The translations under genes were made by a program, and so were the position numbers. Of a stretch of 34,292 nt of DNA, positions 1-7,161 are shown piece after piece (the stretch's first letter is position 1; each line of letters opens with the position of its first letter). The stretch is from the NCBI GenBank assembly GCA_035294565.1, contig DATGKR010000123.1, forward strand, positions 1-34,292, given 5' to 3'. The notes beneath the pieces are model-generated. The model was not told where the DNA came from. It did no database searches and was given only the letters and a program-made list of their open reading frames with translations. This DNA is from DATGKR01 sp035294565. Lineage in GTDB: Bacteria > Actinomycetota > Acidimicrobiia > Acidimicrobiales > Palsa-688.

Positions 1-136
1 GCCGCTTTCGGCCCGGCGCTTGTCTGACGGTGCCCTCTCGGGTGCGGCGTCGTGCGCGGATCTGAGCTCTGTCGGATGCGGCGCCTCGGTCGGATTTGCC
101 GAACCGTCCAGAGCCCATCGCCGAAAAGCCGAGCTG

Positions 137-216
137 TGGACACTGAGGGCGAAATATTCGCCCTAAGTGTCCAGAACCCCCTCCTGCGGGAGCGACCCGT
201 GGACAGTTAGGGCGAA
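137..216. repeat. Inverted repeat of a 17-base unit plus a third copy
   Basis: The unit TGGACACTGAGGGCGAA at 137-153 is followed, after the 3-base loop ATA, by its reverse complement at 157-173 with one mismatch. A third, direct copy (TGGACAGTTAGGGCGAA) lies at 200-216. The paired copies could form a 17-bp hairpin in DNA or RNA. It looks like a small intergenic palindromic repeat; the lack of a T tract argues against a plain terminator. Whether the unit recurs elsewhere in the genome cannot be seen here. Confidence 0.7.
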
Positions 217-254
217 GACGGCGGCTTCGGGGAGGGGCGCTGGGCGCAGGGCCG

Positions 255-296
255 GGCACACAAAGGCCTGGCACACGAGGGGCGGGGCACACGAGG
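255..296 (+). repeat. Three short direct repeats (GGCACACgAgG)
   Basis: GGCACACAAAGG at 255-266, GGCACACGAGG at 270-280 and GGCACACGAGG at 286-296 repeat with a period of 15-16 bases. They are too short and too close for a CRISPR array and have no coding frame. Confidence 0.55.
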
Positions 297-369
297 ATCG
301 CCAGGCGGGGAAGAATCGGTAGCGACAGCCGACGGCGAAGCCCCGAAAGGGCGGCGCCCCCGCGCCTGA

Positions 370-621
370 CTAGGAGAGCGTCGTGTCGGCGTGCTGGAGG
401 CCCCGCCGCGCGCGGGCTATGCGCCGGCGTTCCCGCTCGGAAGCACCGCCCCACACGCCGTGCTCGATGCGGTTGTAGAGGGCGTACTCGAGGCAGGGAT
501 CCTTGACCGGGCAGTCGGCGCAGATACGGCGGGCTATCTCGACGCCGACGCCGTCGCTCGGGAAGAAGGTCTCGGGGGGCAGCTCCCGGCACTTGCCTTC
601 CGCCATCCAGTTCGTGTCCAC
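370..621 (-). CDS. WhiB-family iron-sulfur transcriptional regulator
   Basis: This encodes an 83-residue WhiB-like protein, a [4Fe-4S]-binding regulator found only in Actinobacteria and their phages. The four cluster cysteines are visible in the order KC, RRIC, ADC and DPC with spacing C-x22-C-x2-C-x5-C, followed by the family motif GVWGG and a basic C-terminal stretch (ERERRRIARARR) that would contact DNA. The GTG at 621 is chosen because GGAGG lies about 9 bases upstream; the open frame extends further up to 741 but that part has no family similarity. It diverges from the leuA leader. Which WhiB paralogue it is cannot be settled from sequence alone, so no symbol is given. Confidence 0.93.
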   Translation of the reverse strand: MDTNWMAEGKCRELPPETFFPSDGVGVEIARRICADCPVKDPCLEYALYNRIEHGVWGGASERERRRIARARRGLQHADTTLS

Positions 622-660
622 AGTCCTCAGTCCTCCGTGAATCCTTCCGCTTTCACACTG

Positions 661-679
661 GCCTCTCAATATGAGAGGC
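661..679. promoter_or_regulatory. Palindrome upstream of whiB
   Basis: GCCTCTCA (661-668), loop ATA, TGAGAGGC (672-679) form a perfect 8-bp inverted repeat, 39 bases upstream of the whiB start codon. It may be an operator or a hairpin in the whiB 5' untranslated region. Its AT-rich centre (CATATT on the minus strand) could also overlap a -10 element. Function is inferred from position only. Confidence 0.45.
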
Positions 680-814
680 AGCTGAGAAGCTCGGGTGCCC
701 CGCACAGTTCTACGCCCGGAACCGCCGCCCGGTTGCCACAAATCCTCGACAACCTCCCCGGCCGCAGAAGCGGAGACCCCGCGGGATCGGGAACAACGAT
801 GTTAGCGCGTCTGC

Positions 815-820
815 TACGCT
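815..820 (+). promoter_or_regulatory. -10 box of the leuA leader transcript
   Basis: TACGCT fits the TAnnnT pattern and sits 9 bases before the ATG of the leader peptide at 830, so the transcript would start at or near this ATG (leaderless). No convincing -35 box was found. The same arrangement recurs before many genes in this window. Confidence 0.5.
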
Positions 821-829
821 CACCGGCGA

Positions 830-973
830 ATGTTCGCGACCAGCGAGTTGACCAGCGAGTTGACCAGGCAGTTCGCCCCGCCCGCAGCCGGCACGCCTGT
901 AGCCGCAGCCCCGGCTCTGGCGTACCGGGCCGCGCGGCGCGCCGCTCTGTCCGGCCTCCTCCTTCTGACCTAG
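830..973 (+). CDS. leuA leader peptide (47 codons, four consecutive Leu codons)
   Basis: A 47-residue reading frame begins with ATG at 830 and ends ...SGLLLLT-stop, the Leu codons CTC CTC CTT CTG occupying 956-967, two codons before the TAG at 971. A 10-bp hairpin begins at the last base of that stop codon and a U-tract terminator follows before leuA. This is the arrangement of ribosome-mediated attenuation: with enough charged tRNA-Leu the ribosome finishes the peptide and the terminator forms; when starved it stalls on the Leu codons and leuA is read. Residues 4-11 are a duplicated TSEL from a 12-base tandem repeat (839-862). Leader-peptide control of leuA is known in Actinobacteria; the assignment here rests on the codon run and its placement. 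Confidence 0.85.
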   Translation: MFATSELTSELTRQFAPPAAGTPVAAAPALAYRAARRAALSGLLLLT

Positions 974-1035
974 GCGAGCACCGCCAGTCGGTGCTCGCCG
1001 GAAACCTCCTGAGCCTTCGGGCCAGGGGGTTTTTT
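973..1035 (+). terminator. leuA attenuator: pause hairpin and intrinsic terminator
   Basis: Hairpin one pairs 973-982 (GGCGAGCACC) with 990-999 (GGTGCTCGCC), a perfect 10-bp stem starting at the leader stop codon. Hairpin two is 1005-1029: an upper GCC/GGC stem with a TTCG loop, a 2x2 mismatch, then CTCCT pairing with GGGGG (two G-T wobbles), followed by six T at 1030-1035. The second is an intrinsic terminator 21 bases before the leuA start codon. I could not identify the antiterminator pairing with certainty. Confidence 0.85.
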
Positions 1036-1056
1036 AGTTCCGAGAAAGGACCCGAG

Positions 1057-2760
1057 ATGCCCTACCAGTACCCGACCCCCTGCGAGATGCCCTACCGCAG
1101 GTACCGGCCGTTCAGGCCGGAGGAGCTCACTCCGGCGGTAGGCAGGGACCGTGCGTGGCCGTCGCGACACCTCGAGCGGGCGCCGGCCTGGTGCAGCGTG
1201 GACCTGCGGGACGGTAACCAGGCCCTGATCGACCCGATGGACCCTCCCCGCAAGCTCGAATTCTTCGAAACGCTGGTCGGCATGGGCTTCAAGGAGATCG
1301 AGGTCGGGTTCCCAGCAGCCAGCCAACCGGACTTCGACTTCATCCGCCAGATCATCGAGGAGGACCGCATCCCCGACGACGTGGTCATCCAGGTGCTCGT
1401 GCAGTGCCGGCCGGAGCTGATCGAACGCACCTTCGAGGCGATCGCCGGCGCCCGCCACGCCATAGTCCACTTCTACAACTCGACCAGCGTCCTGCAGCGG
1501 CGCGTGGTGTTCGGGCTGGACAGGGCGGGCATCACGGCCATCGCCACCGACGCCGCCCGGCTGGTCAAGAAGTTCGAGGCGACGGTCCCGGCGACCAAGG
1601 TGAGCTACGAGTACTCGCCGGAGAGCTTCACCGGGACCGAGCCGGACTACGCGGTCGAGATCTGCGCGGCGGTCATCGACGTCATCGACCCCGACCGCGA
1701 CAACAAGATGGTCGTCAACCTGCCCAACACCGTCGAGATGTTCGGGCCCAACACCTACGCCGACGTCATCGAGTACGTCCATCGCAACCTGCCCCGGCGC
1801 GACTCGGTCGTCCTGTCGGTCCACCCCCACAACGACCGGGGCACGGCGGTCGCCGCAGCCGAGCTGGCCCAGCTGGCGGGCGCCGAGAGGGTGGAGGGCA
1901 CCCTCTTCGGCAACGGGGAGCGCACCGGAAACGTGGACGTCGTCACCCTGGCGTTGAACTTGATGACCGAGGGGATCGACCCCGGGCTCGACCTGCACGA
2001 CATCGACCGGCTCCGGCGGGTCGCCGAGCACTGCAACCGCCTGCCGGTGCACCCCCGCCACCCCTATGCCGGCGACCTGGTCTACACGGCCTTCTCCGGT
2101 TCCCACCAGGACGCCATCAAGAAGGGGATGGACGCCCTGCCCGGGGACTACGAACGGTGGGAGGTTCCCTACCTGCCGGTGGACCCCAAGCACGTGGGTC
2201 GCACCTACGAGGCGATCATCCAGGTGAACAGCCAGTCCGGCAAGGGAGGCGTCGGCTGGGTGATGGACTTCGAGCACAACCTGGATCTTCCCCGGGGGTT
2301 GCAGGTCGAGTTCTCCAAGACGGTGCAGGCGATCACCGAAGCGAGCGGCACGGTGATCAAGCCGGGCGAGCTGTGGAACGCCTTCAGTGAGAAGTACCTG
2401 CCCGACGACGCCGGCATTCGGCTCATCTCCAGCGAGGTCTCGTCTTCGGACAAAGGTACCCATGTTGTCGCCCAGGTCCTCGTCGACGGGGCGCACCGGA
2501 CGATCGACGGGAGGGGCAACGGTCCGGTCGAGGCGCTGGTCAACGGCATAAAAGCGGAGCTAGGAGTGGAGATGTCGGTCGACGACTACCACGAGCACGC
2601 CCTCACTTCCGGGGCGGAGGCCAGCGCGGCCGCTTACGTGGCGGCGACCGGTCCCGACGGAAGGCAGCGCTGGGGCGTGGGCATACACTCGAGCATCCTC
2701 GACGCTTCGCTCGCCGCGGTCATAAGCGCCGCCAACAGGATCCGCGCCGGGGACGCCTGA
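1057..2760 (+). CDS. leuA: 2-isopropylmalate synthase
   Basis: This 567-residue enzyme condenses acetyl-CoA with 2-oxoisovalerate to give 2-isopropylmalate, the first committed step of leucine synthesis. The TIM-barrel catalytic domain shows the metal-binding DLRDGNQALIDPMDP near the N-terminus and the HPHNDRGTA motif with the metal-ligand histidines; the C-terminal third (from about VLVDGAHRTIDGRGNGPVEA) is the leucine-binding regulatory domain. Length fits the longer LeuA type (about 560-600 residues) typical of actinobacteria. ATG 1057 is chosen because AAAGGA lies 6 bases upstream and the homology begins just after it; the open frame extends back to 391 only as a non-coding artefact antisense to whiB. 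Expression is controlled by the attenuator upstream. Confidence 0.97.
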   Translation: MPYQYPTPCEMPYRRYRPFRPEELTPAVGRDRAWPSRHLERAPAWCSVDLRDGNQALIDPMDPPRKLEFFETLVGMGFKEIEVGFPAASQPDFDFIRQIIEEDRIPDDVVIQVLVQCRPELIERTFEAIAGARHAIVHFYNSTSVLQRRVVFGLDRAGITAIATDAARLVKKFEATVPATKVSYEYSPESFTGTEPDYAVEICAAVIDVIDPDRDNKMVVNLPNTVEMFGPNTYADVIEYVHRNLPRRDSVVLSVHPHNDRGTAVAAAELAQLAGAERVEGTLFGNGERTGNVDVVTLALNLMTEGIDPGLDLHDIDRLRRVAEHCNRLPVHPRHPYAGDLVYTAFSGSHQDAIKKGMDALPGDYERWEVPYLPVDPKHVGRTYEAIIQVNSQSGKGGVGWVMDFEHNLDLPRGLQVEFSKTVQAITEASGTVIKPGELWNAFSEKYLPDDAGIRLISSEVSSSDKGTHVVAQVLVDGAHRTIDGRGNGPVEALVNGIKAELGVEMSVDDYHEHALTSGAEASAAAYVAATGPDGRQRWGVGIHSSILDASLAAVISAANRIRAGDA

Positions 2761-2801
2761 GAAGCCCGGGCGGCCCCCGCGGGCCGTAGACTGGCCTTCC
2801 C

Positions 2802-3053
2802 ATGTCGACCGACGAACAAGCACCCCCCCGAGGGCACGTCCGAATCGTCTACCAGGGGCCGGTCATGCCCCACTGGAGGGTGGAGTCCGACTTCGGCGAC
2901 CGCAACCTGATCGAGGAGTTCCGCCAGCGTGCGCTCGCCCGGCTGATGCTCCTGCCCCCCCACGACCCGCAGTTCAAGCGCAATCGGGAGCGGATCGTGC
3001 GCGACGCCGAGAGGGAGAACCTGATCCTCGAGTGGGCACCGGAGGAATTCTGA
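2802..3053 (+). CDS. Conserved-looking small hypothetical protein (83 aa)
   Basis: The product is an 83-residue soluble, charged protein (RIVYQGPVMPHWRVESDFGD, then a basic helix around RNRERIVRDAERENL). I do not recognise a family. It has no signal peptide or membrane segment. A -10-like TAGACT at 2787-2792, 9 bases before the ATG, and the absence of a Shine-Dalgarno sequence suggest a leaderless start. It ends 4 bases before ppk1, so it probably heads the hyp-ppk1-Nudix transcript; a role linked to polyphosphate is only a guess from position. Confidence 0.75.
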   Translation: MSTDEQAPPRGHVRIVYQGPVMPHWRVESDFGDRNLIEEFRQRALARLMLLPPHDPQFKRNRERIVRDAERENLILEWAPEEF

Positions 3054-3057
3054 GCCG

Positions 3058-5208
3058 GTGGTGACGGCCGCCCCCGATCGGTCGGAGCGGTTCGCCGCCT
3101 CGGCGGCGCTCGGGGGCCGCTTCTTGAACAGGGAGCTGTCGACGCTCGACTTCAACGGGCGGGTACTGGCTCTAGCCGAGAACGATTCCCTGCCCCTGCT
3201 GGAGCGAGTCAAGTTCCTAGCCATCTTCAGCCAGAACATGGACGAGTTCTTCCAGGTCCGCGTGGCCGGCCTCAAGGACCAGCTCGCCGCCGGCATCGGC
3301 ACCGCCCCCGACGGGCTCTCCGTGTCGGACCAGCTCAAGGCGATCCGCTCCGCCACCGAGGCCCTCCTCGAGCGCCGGCGGGTCGCCTTTTTGGAGCAGG
3401 TGGTCCCCGGTCTGGCCGCCCACGGGGTGCGGCTGTCGGACTGGGAGTCCCTTGACGAGGCCGACCGCGCCTGGGCGGGGCGGGTGTTCGCCGAGAGGAT
3501 CTTCCCCGTCCTCACCCCGCTGGCGGTCGACCCCGGCCACCCTTTTCCCTACATATCCAACCTGTCGCTGAACCTGGCCGTGATAGTCCGCGACCCGGCA
3601 GCAGGGCAGCGCCGCTTCGCAAGGGTGAAGATCCCGCCGCTCTTGCCCGGCCTGCTCGCCATGCCCGACGGGGAGCGTTTCGTCGCCCTCGAACAGGTCA
3701 TCGCCGCCCACCTGGCGAGCCTCTTCCCCGGTATGCAGATAGAGAGCCACCACGCCTTCCGGGTCACCCGCAACGCCGACCTCACCCTGGAGGAGGAGGA
3801 GGCCGACGACCTGCTCGTCGCCGTGGAGATGGAGCTGCGCCGCCGGCGGTTCGGGCGGGCCGTGCGCCTCGAGGTGGACGCCTCGATGACCGACGAGGTG
3901 CGAGCCCTCCTCGCCCGGGAGCTGGACCTGCAGCCCGAGGACCTCTACGACGTGCACGGCCCTCTGGATCTCACCGCCCTGTGGCAGATCCACAACCTCG
4001 ACCGGCCCGAGCTGAAGGAGGAGCCGTTCACCCCTTTGACGCCGGGACGGCTCGCCGGCACCGATGGGGAGCCGGTCGACATCTTCGCCGCCATCCGCGA
4101 GGGCGACATCTTGGTGCAGCACCCCTATGACAGCTTCTCGGAGTCGGTCGAGGAGTTCATCGCCCAGGCGTCGCGCGACCCCAACGTGCTGGCCATCAAG
4201 CAGACCCTCTACCGGACTTCGGGTGACAGCGCCATCGTCAGGTCTTTGATCCGGGCGGCCGAGAGGGGCAAGCAGGTAGCCGCGCTGGTGGAGCTGAAGG
4301 CCCGAGGGGACGAGGCCGCCAACATCGGCTTCGCCCGGGCGCTCGAGCAAGCGGGGGTGCACGTCGTCTACGGCCTCGTCGGCTTGAAGACCCACTCGAA
4401 GACGGCGCTCGTCGTGCGCCAGGAGGGGGACGGCATCCGCCGCTACTGCCACATCGGCACCGGGAACTACAACGCCAGCACGGCGCGCGTGTACGAGGAC
4501 ATCGGCATCCTCACCGCCTCGCCGGAGATCGGCGCCGACCTGACCGACCTCTTCAATTACCTGACCGGCTACAGCCGGCGGGTGGAGTACCGCCGGTTGC
4601 TGGTCGCGCCGACCACCCTGCGGCCGAGGATGGCCGAGCTGATCGCCGCCGAGACGGCTCGGGGGCCGGCGGGCAGGATCGTGTGGAAGCTCAACAACCT
4701 GGTCGACCCGGCGATCATCGACGCCCTCTACGAGGCGTCGCGGGCGGGGGTCCGGATCGACCTCGTCGTGCGGGCCATCTGCTGCCTGCGTCCGGGGGTA
4801 CCCGGCCTTTCGGACAACATCAGGGTGCGCAGCATCGTCGGGCGCTGGCTGGAGCACTCGAGGATCTACTGGTTCTCCGACGGGGCCTCGCCGCTCAACG
4901 GCACCCTGCCCGACGGCGGCTCCTATTTCATCGGCTCTGCGGACATGATGGACCGCAACCTGGACCGGCGTGTCGAGGCTGTGGTCCCGGTTGAGTCACC
5001 CGAGCTGCAGGATCGGCTCAAGGAGATCCTCCTCACCGACCTGGCCGACGACATGCGCTCCTGGGAGCTCGCTGCCGACGGCTCCTGGCACCGGGTGCCC
5101 ACCGTCGAGGGGGTCAACGCCCAGCAGCGTTTCCAGGAGCTCGCCCTCGCCCGCACGAAGTGGAGGGTGGAGGCCGGCGCCAGGCTCGCCCAGGTGAGCG
5201 GACGTTGA
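3058..5208 (+). CDS. ppk1: Polyphosphate kinase 1
   Basis: This 716-residue enzyme reversibly polymerises the terminal phosphate of ATP into polyphosphate. The N-terminal domain begins at RFLNRELSTLDFNGRVLALA, with FSQNMDEFFQVRVAGLK just after it; the two phospholipase-D-like domains follow, with VGLKTHSKTALVVR (its His is the expected autophosphorylated residue) and HIGTGNYNASTARVYED. Length fits the family (about 690-740). Two GTG codons at 3058 and 3061 compete as start; a GGAGGA lies about 12 bases upstream of the first, which is slightly long. The gene follows the small unknown gene by 4 bases and overlaps the Nudix gene by TTGA, so the three are probably co-transcribed. In Mycobacterium tuberculosis ppk1 is likewise next to mutT1. 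Confidence 0.97.
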   Translation: MVTAAPDRSERFAASAALGGRFLNRELSTLDFNGRVLALAENDSLPLLERVKFLAIFSQNMDEFFQVRVAGLKDQLAAGIGTAPDGLSVSDQLKAIRSATEALLERRRVAFLEQVVPGLAAHGVRLSDWESLDEADRAWAGRVFAERIFPVLTPLAVDPGHPFPYISNLSLNLAVIVRDPAAGQRRFARVKIPPLLPGLLAMPDGERFVALEQVIAAHLASLFPGMQIESHHAFRVTRNADLTLEEEEADDLLVAVEMELRRRRFGRAVRLEVDASMTDEVRALLARELDLQPEDLYDVHGPLDLTALWQIHNLDRPELKEEPFTPLTPGRLAGTDGEPVDIFAAIREGDILVQHPYDSFSESVEEFIAQASRDPNVLAIKQTLYRTSGDSAIVRSLIRAAERGKQVAALVELKARGDEAANIGFARALEQAGVHVVYGLVGLKTHSKTALVVRQEGDGIRRYCHIGTGNYNASTARVYEDIGILTASPEIGADLTDLFNYLTGYSRRVEYRRLLVAPTTLRPRMAELIAAETARGPAGRIVWKLNNLVDPAIIDALYEASRAGVRIDLVVRAICCLRPGVPGLSDNIRVRSIVGRWLEHSRIYWFSDGASPLNGTLPDGGSYFIGSADMMDRNLDRRVEAVVPVESPELQDRLKEILLTDLADDMRSWELAADGSWHRVPTVEGVNAQQRFQELALARTKWRVEAGARLAQVSGR

Positions 5209-5675
5209 TCTCGCAGCCCGACGGCCCCCAGGCGTTGGTCCTCGCCGCGGGGGGTGTCGTCTGGCGCCGGGGTCTAGACGGCGGCCTGGAGGTCGTCCTC
5301 GTGCACCGGCCCCGCTACGACGACTGGAGCCTTCCCAAGGGCAAGGTGGACCCCGACGAGTCCGACGAGCAGGCGGCGCTGCGGGAGGTGCTCGAGGAGA
5401 CGACGCTCGTCGCCGAGCTCGGACCGGAGCTTCCCTCCACCACCTACCTCGATCGCAGCGGCAAGCACAAGCGGGTCCGCTACTGGGCGATGACTGCCGC
5501 CTCGGGATCGCCGAGGGGCGCGACCGAAGTGGACCGGGCGGAGTGGGTTCCCCTGGAGGAGGCCTTCGGCCGTCTCAGCTACCCCCGCGACGCAACCGTT
5601 CTCGGCGCCCTGTCAGAAGCAGTCGGGAAACCCGCGGCCCGGAGAAAGGGCTCAGATGCTCTGGGGGAGCATTAG
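5205..5675 (+). CDS. Nudix hydrolase (N-terminal half of MutT1)
   Basis: A 156-residue single-domain Nudix hydrolase. The Nudix box runs G-KVDPD-E-SDEQAAL-REVLEETTL: all acidic metal ligands (REVLEE) are present, but the late Gly of GX5EX7REUXEEXGU is Thr. ALVLAAGGVVWRRG and LVHRPRYDDWSLPKGKVDP match the start of mycobacterial MutT1, which hydrolyses oxidised guanine nucleotides and dinucleoside polyphosphates. In M. tuberculosis MutT1 the Nudix domain is fused to a histidine phosphatase domain; here that domain is separate at 6666-7133. TTG 5205 is chosen because it overlaps the ppk1 stop as TTGA, a usual coupling arrangement, with GGTGAG upstream. The 3' end overlaps the convergent sortase gene by 24 bases. 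Confidence 0.88.
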   Translation: MISQPDGPQALVLAAGGVVWRRGLDGGLEVVLVHRPRYDDWSLPKGKVDPDESDEQAALREVLEETTLVAELGPELPSTTYLDRSGKHKRVRYWAMTAASGSPRGATEVDRAEWVPLEEAFGRLSYPRDATVLGALSEAVGKPAARRKGSDALGEH

Positions 5676-6599
5676 CACGGCGTTCTCGAAGGTGAACCAC
5701 AACGGCACCAGCGCCACGGCTATGCCGAGCGACACCGCGGCGGCCTTGTGCCAGCCGCGGGCGCGGGCCATCCAGATCCGGGCGAGCACCCAAACTGCGA
5801 CCGCCAGCAGGCCGTAGAGAAGCGTCGGAATCCAGGCGTTGGGTTCGCCCTGGCCGAGGTTGGTAACCCCGGCCAGGGTTTTTGCCGCAGGGGCCGTCTT
5901 GGACGTCGCCGGGCTGGGCGGCAGCGCCTGGCCGACAAGCCGGGCGAACACCACGAGCCGCGACGTCGCCGAGAAGCGGGGATTGCACGTGGTGAGAGTG
6001 AGCTGGGCGAAGGGGGTGGGGTCGAGCACCGCCACGTCGTCGGGGCTGACCACCACCGGGGGGCCAGAAACCTTGTACACCCACGTCCGGCCGTCCAGGT
6101 CGGTGATGTAGATCGGATCGCCTGGGCCCAGCCGGTTCAGCTCGAAGAACGGTGCCCCGTAGGTTGTGCGGTGGCCGGCGATACCCACGTTGCCCACCTG
6201 GCCGGGCATCGGCGTCCCCTTGTAGTGGCCGGGCCCCTCGCGAAGGTCGTTCTCGTTGGTGCCTTCGACCACGTACTTGTTCACGCTGATCTTGGGGATC
6301 ACCAGATGGGCGATGGCCCCCCCCGGCAGGGTCGGCGCCGGAGGCGGGGCGGTGGGGGCCGCGGCGGCGGTCGTCTTGTCCTTGGCGACCTGGGCGGCGA
6401 ACTGCTTGGCCAGGCTCGACTGGCTGTGGGACTCGGCGATCCCGGTGCCCCACAGCTGGTAGGCGACGAACAAGAAGATGACCACCCCCACGGTGATCAA
6501 CGACAGGCCGATCTCCCTGACCGCCAGACGCCCCCGTCCGGAGCCGCCGCTCGCCGGGAGGCCCCCCACGCCGGCCTGTACGGTCTGTAGCTGCGACAC
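5652..6599 (-). CDS. Class E sortase (membrane transpeptidase)
   Basis: A 315-residue membrane-anchored cysteine transpeptidase that would attach sorted proteins to the cell wall. An N-terminal membrane segment lies at about 33-49 after a 30-residue cytoplasmic tail, followed by an Ala/Pro-rich linker and the sortase barrel. Catalytic residues are visible: His143 in AGHRTTYG, Cys205 in TLTTCNP and Arg214 in SATSR. Two further membrane segments follow at about 258-275 and 286-304, typical of the class E form. GTG 6599 is supported by TAAGCT at 6609-6614 on the minus strand, 9 bases upstream. It lies antiparallel between the Nudix and histidine phosphatase genes. No LAxTG/LPxTG substrate was spotted in the window. 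Confidence 0.92.
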   Translation of the reverse strand: MSQLQTVQAGVGGLPASGGSGRGRLAVREIGLSLITVGVVIFLFVAYQLWGTGIAESHSQSSLAKQFAAQVAKDKTTAAAAPTAPPPAPTLPGGAIAHLVIPKISVNKYVVEGTNENDLREGPGHYKGTPMPGQVGNVGIAGHRTTYGAPFFELNRLGPGDPIYITDLDGRTWVYKVSGPPVVVSPDDVAVLDPTPFAQLTLTTCNPRFSATSRLVVFARLVGQALPPSPATSKTAPAAKTLAGVTNLGQGEPNAWIPTLLYGLLAVAVWVLARIWMARARGWHKAAAVSLGIAVALVPLWFTFENAVLMLPQSI

Positions 6600-6617
6600 C
6601 GGTATCGGAGCTTAGGC

Positions 6618-6636
6618 CCGGCGGCCGTGCCGCCGG
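6618..6636. promoter_or_regulatory. Palindrome between sortase and histidine phosphatase
   Basis: CCGGCGGC (6618-6625), CGT, GCCGCCGG (6629-6636) form a perfect 8-bp inverted repeat in the 66-base gap between the two divergent starts, just upstream of the sortase -10 candidate. It could be an operator for both genes; no regulator is suggested by the sequence. Confidence 0.35.
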
Positions 6637-6665
6637 CGTCGGGAGCCTCTGGCACACTTGGCGTC

Positions 6666-7133
6666 GTGCCGCTGCTCGTCGTGCGCCACGCCGACGCCTA
6701 CCCCCGCAGCCACTGGGAAGGCGACGACCGGGAGCGGCCGCTCTCGCCCGGAGGCCGTCGTCAGGCGTTGGCCCTCTCCCGGCGGCTGGCCGTGTTCGGG
6801 CCGGCGAGCGTCGTGTCCAGCCCCTACGCGCGCTGCGTGGAGACCGTCGCACCTCTCGCCGCGGCCGTCGGTGTCGAGGTGGCAACCGACTGGCGCCTCG
6901 CCGAGGGGGCCGCCGGGGAGGCGGCGTACACGCTTGTCGAGTCGCTCGGCGACGGTGCCGTGCTGTGCAGCCACGGCGACGTGATACCCGCTTTGATCGC
7001 CGAGCTCGAGGCGCGGTGGGCGCTCGACCTCGGCGCCAACCCGAAATTCGAGAAGGGCTCGGTGTGGGTGCTGCACCGCCCCGACGGCCGGGGCGCTTGC
7101 GCCGAGTACCTGCCACCCCTGTCGCGGCATTGA
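6666..7133 (+). CDS. Histidine phosphatase (SixA/MutT1 C-terminal type)
   Basis: A 155-residue phosphoglycerate-mutase-like phosphatase. The phospho-accepting His is in LLVVRHADA; SSPYARCVET supplies the second arginine and CSHGDVIP the second histidine. The stretch WEGDDRERPLSPGGRRQA is close to the histidine phosphatase half of mycobacterial MutT1, which also begins just after the Nudix half. Together with the Nudix gene (156 + 155 residues) it adds up to about the length of intact MutT1. GTG 6666 is chosen because the family motif starts five residues later; the open frame further up lies in the intergenic region. A weak -10 candidate, CACACT at 6653-6658, sits 7 bases upstream. Confidence 0.9.
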   Translation: MPLLVVRHADAYPRSHWEGDDRERPLSPGGRRQALALSRRLAVFGPASVVSSPYARCVETVAPLAAAVGVEVATDWRLAEGAAGEAAYTLVESLGDGAVLCSHGDVIPALIAELEARWALDLGANPKFEKGSVWVLHRPDGRGACAEYLPPLSRH

Positions 7134-7161
7134 ACCGGATGGCCGTCCGTCGGTTCGGTGC

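Larger units (their letters stand above)
1..369. other. Non-coding left flank
   Basis: No convincing reading frame is present in any of the six frames. The stretch lies downstream of whiB, which is on the minus strand, and holds the two repeat families listed separately. The sequence is GC-rich throughout, with one AT-rich spot at the centre of the inverted repeat (near 152-158). I see no clear terminator with a T tract for whiB. Confidence 0.6.

Noticed and set aside
255..296. CRISPR array
   Set aside because: Only three 11-base units with 3-5 bases between them, and no cas genes.
830..1035. T-box riboswitch before leuA
   Set aside because: No specifier-loop architecture or T-box sequence was seen, while a leader peptide with four Leu codons explains the terminator directly.
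391..1056. N-terminal extension of leuA back to 391
   Set aside because: The extension is antisense to whiB, crosses the leader peptide and the terminator, has no family similarity, and a good ribosome binding site precedes ATG 1057.
970..2496. Long minus-strand frame inside leuA, and similar ones at 3217-4857 and 22200-24635
   Set aside because: These are shadows of strong plus-strand genes in GC-rich DNA, rich in Gly, Val, Arg and Asp without any domain.
2764..2783. Terminator hairpin after leuA
   Set aside because: Only a 5-bp stem (GCCCG/CGGGC) with a long loop and no T tract; not better than chance at this GC content.
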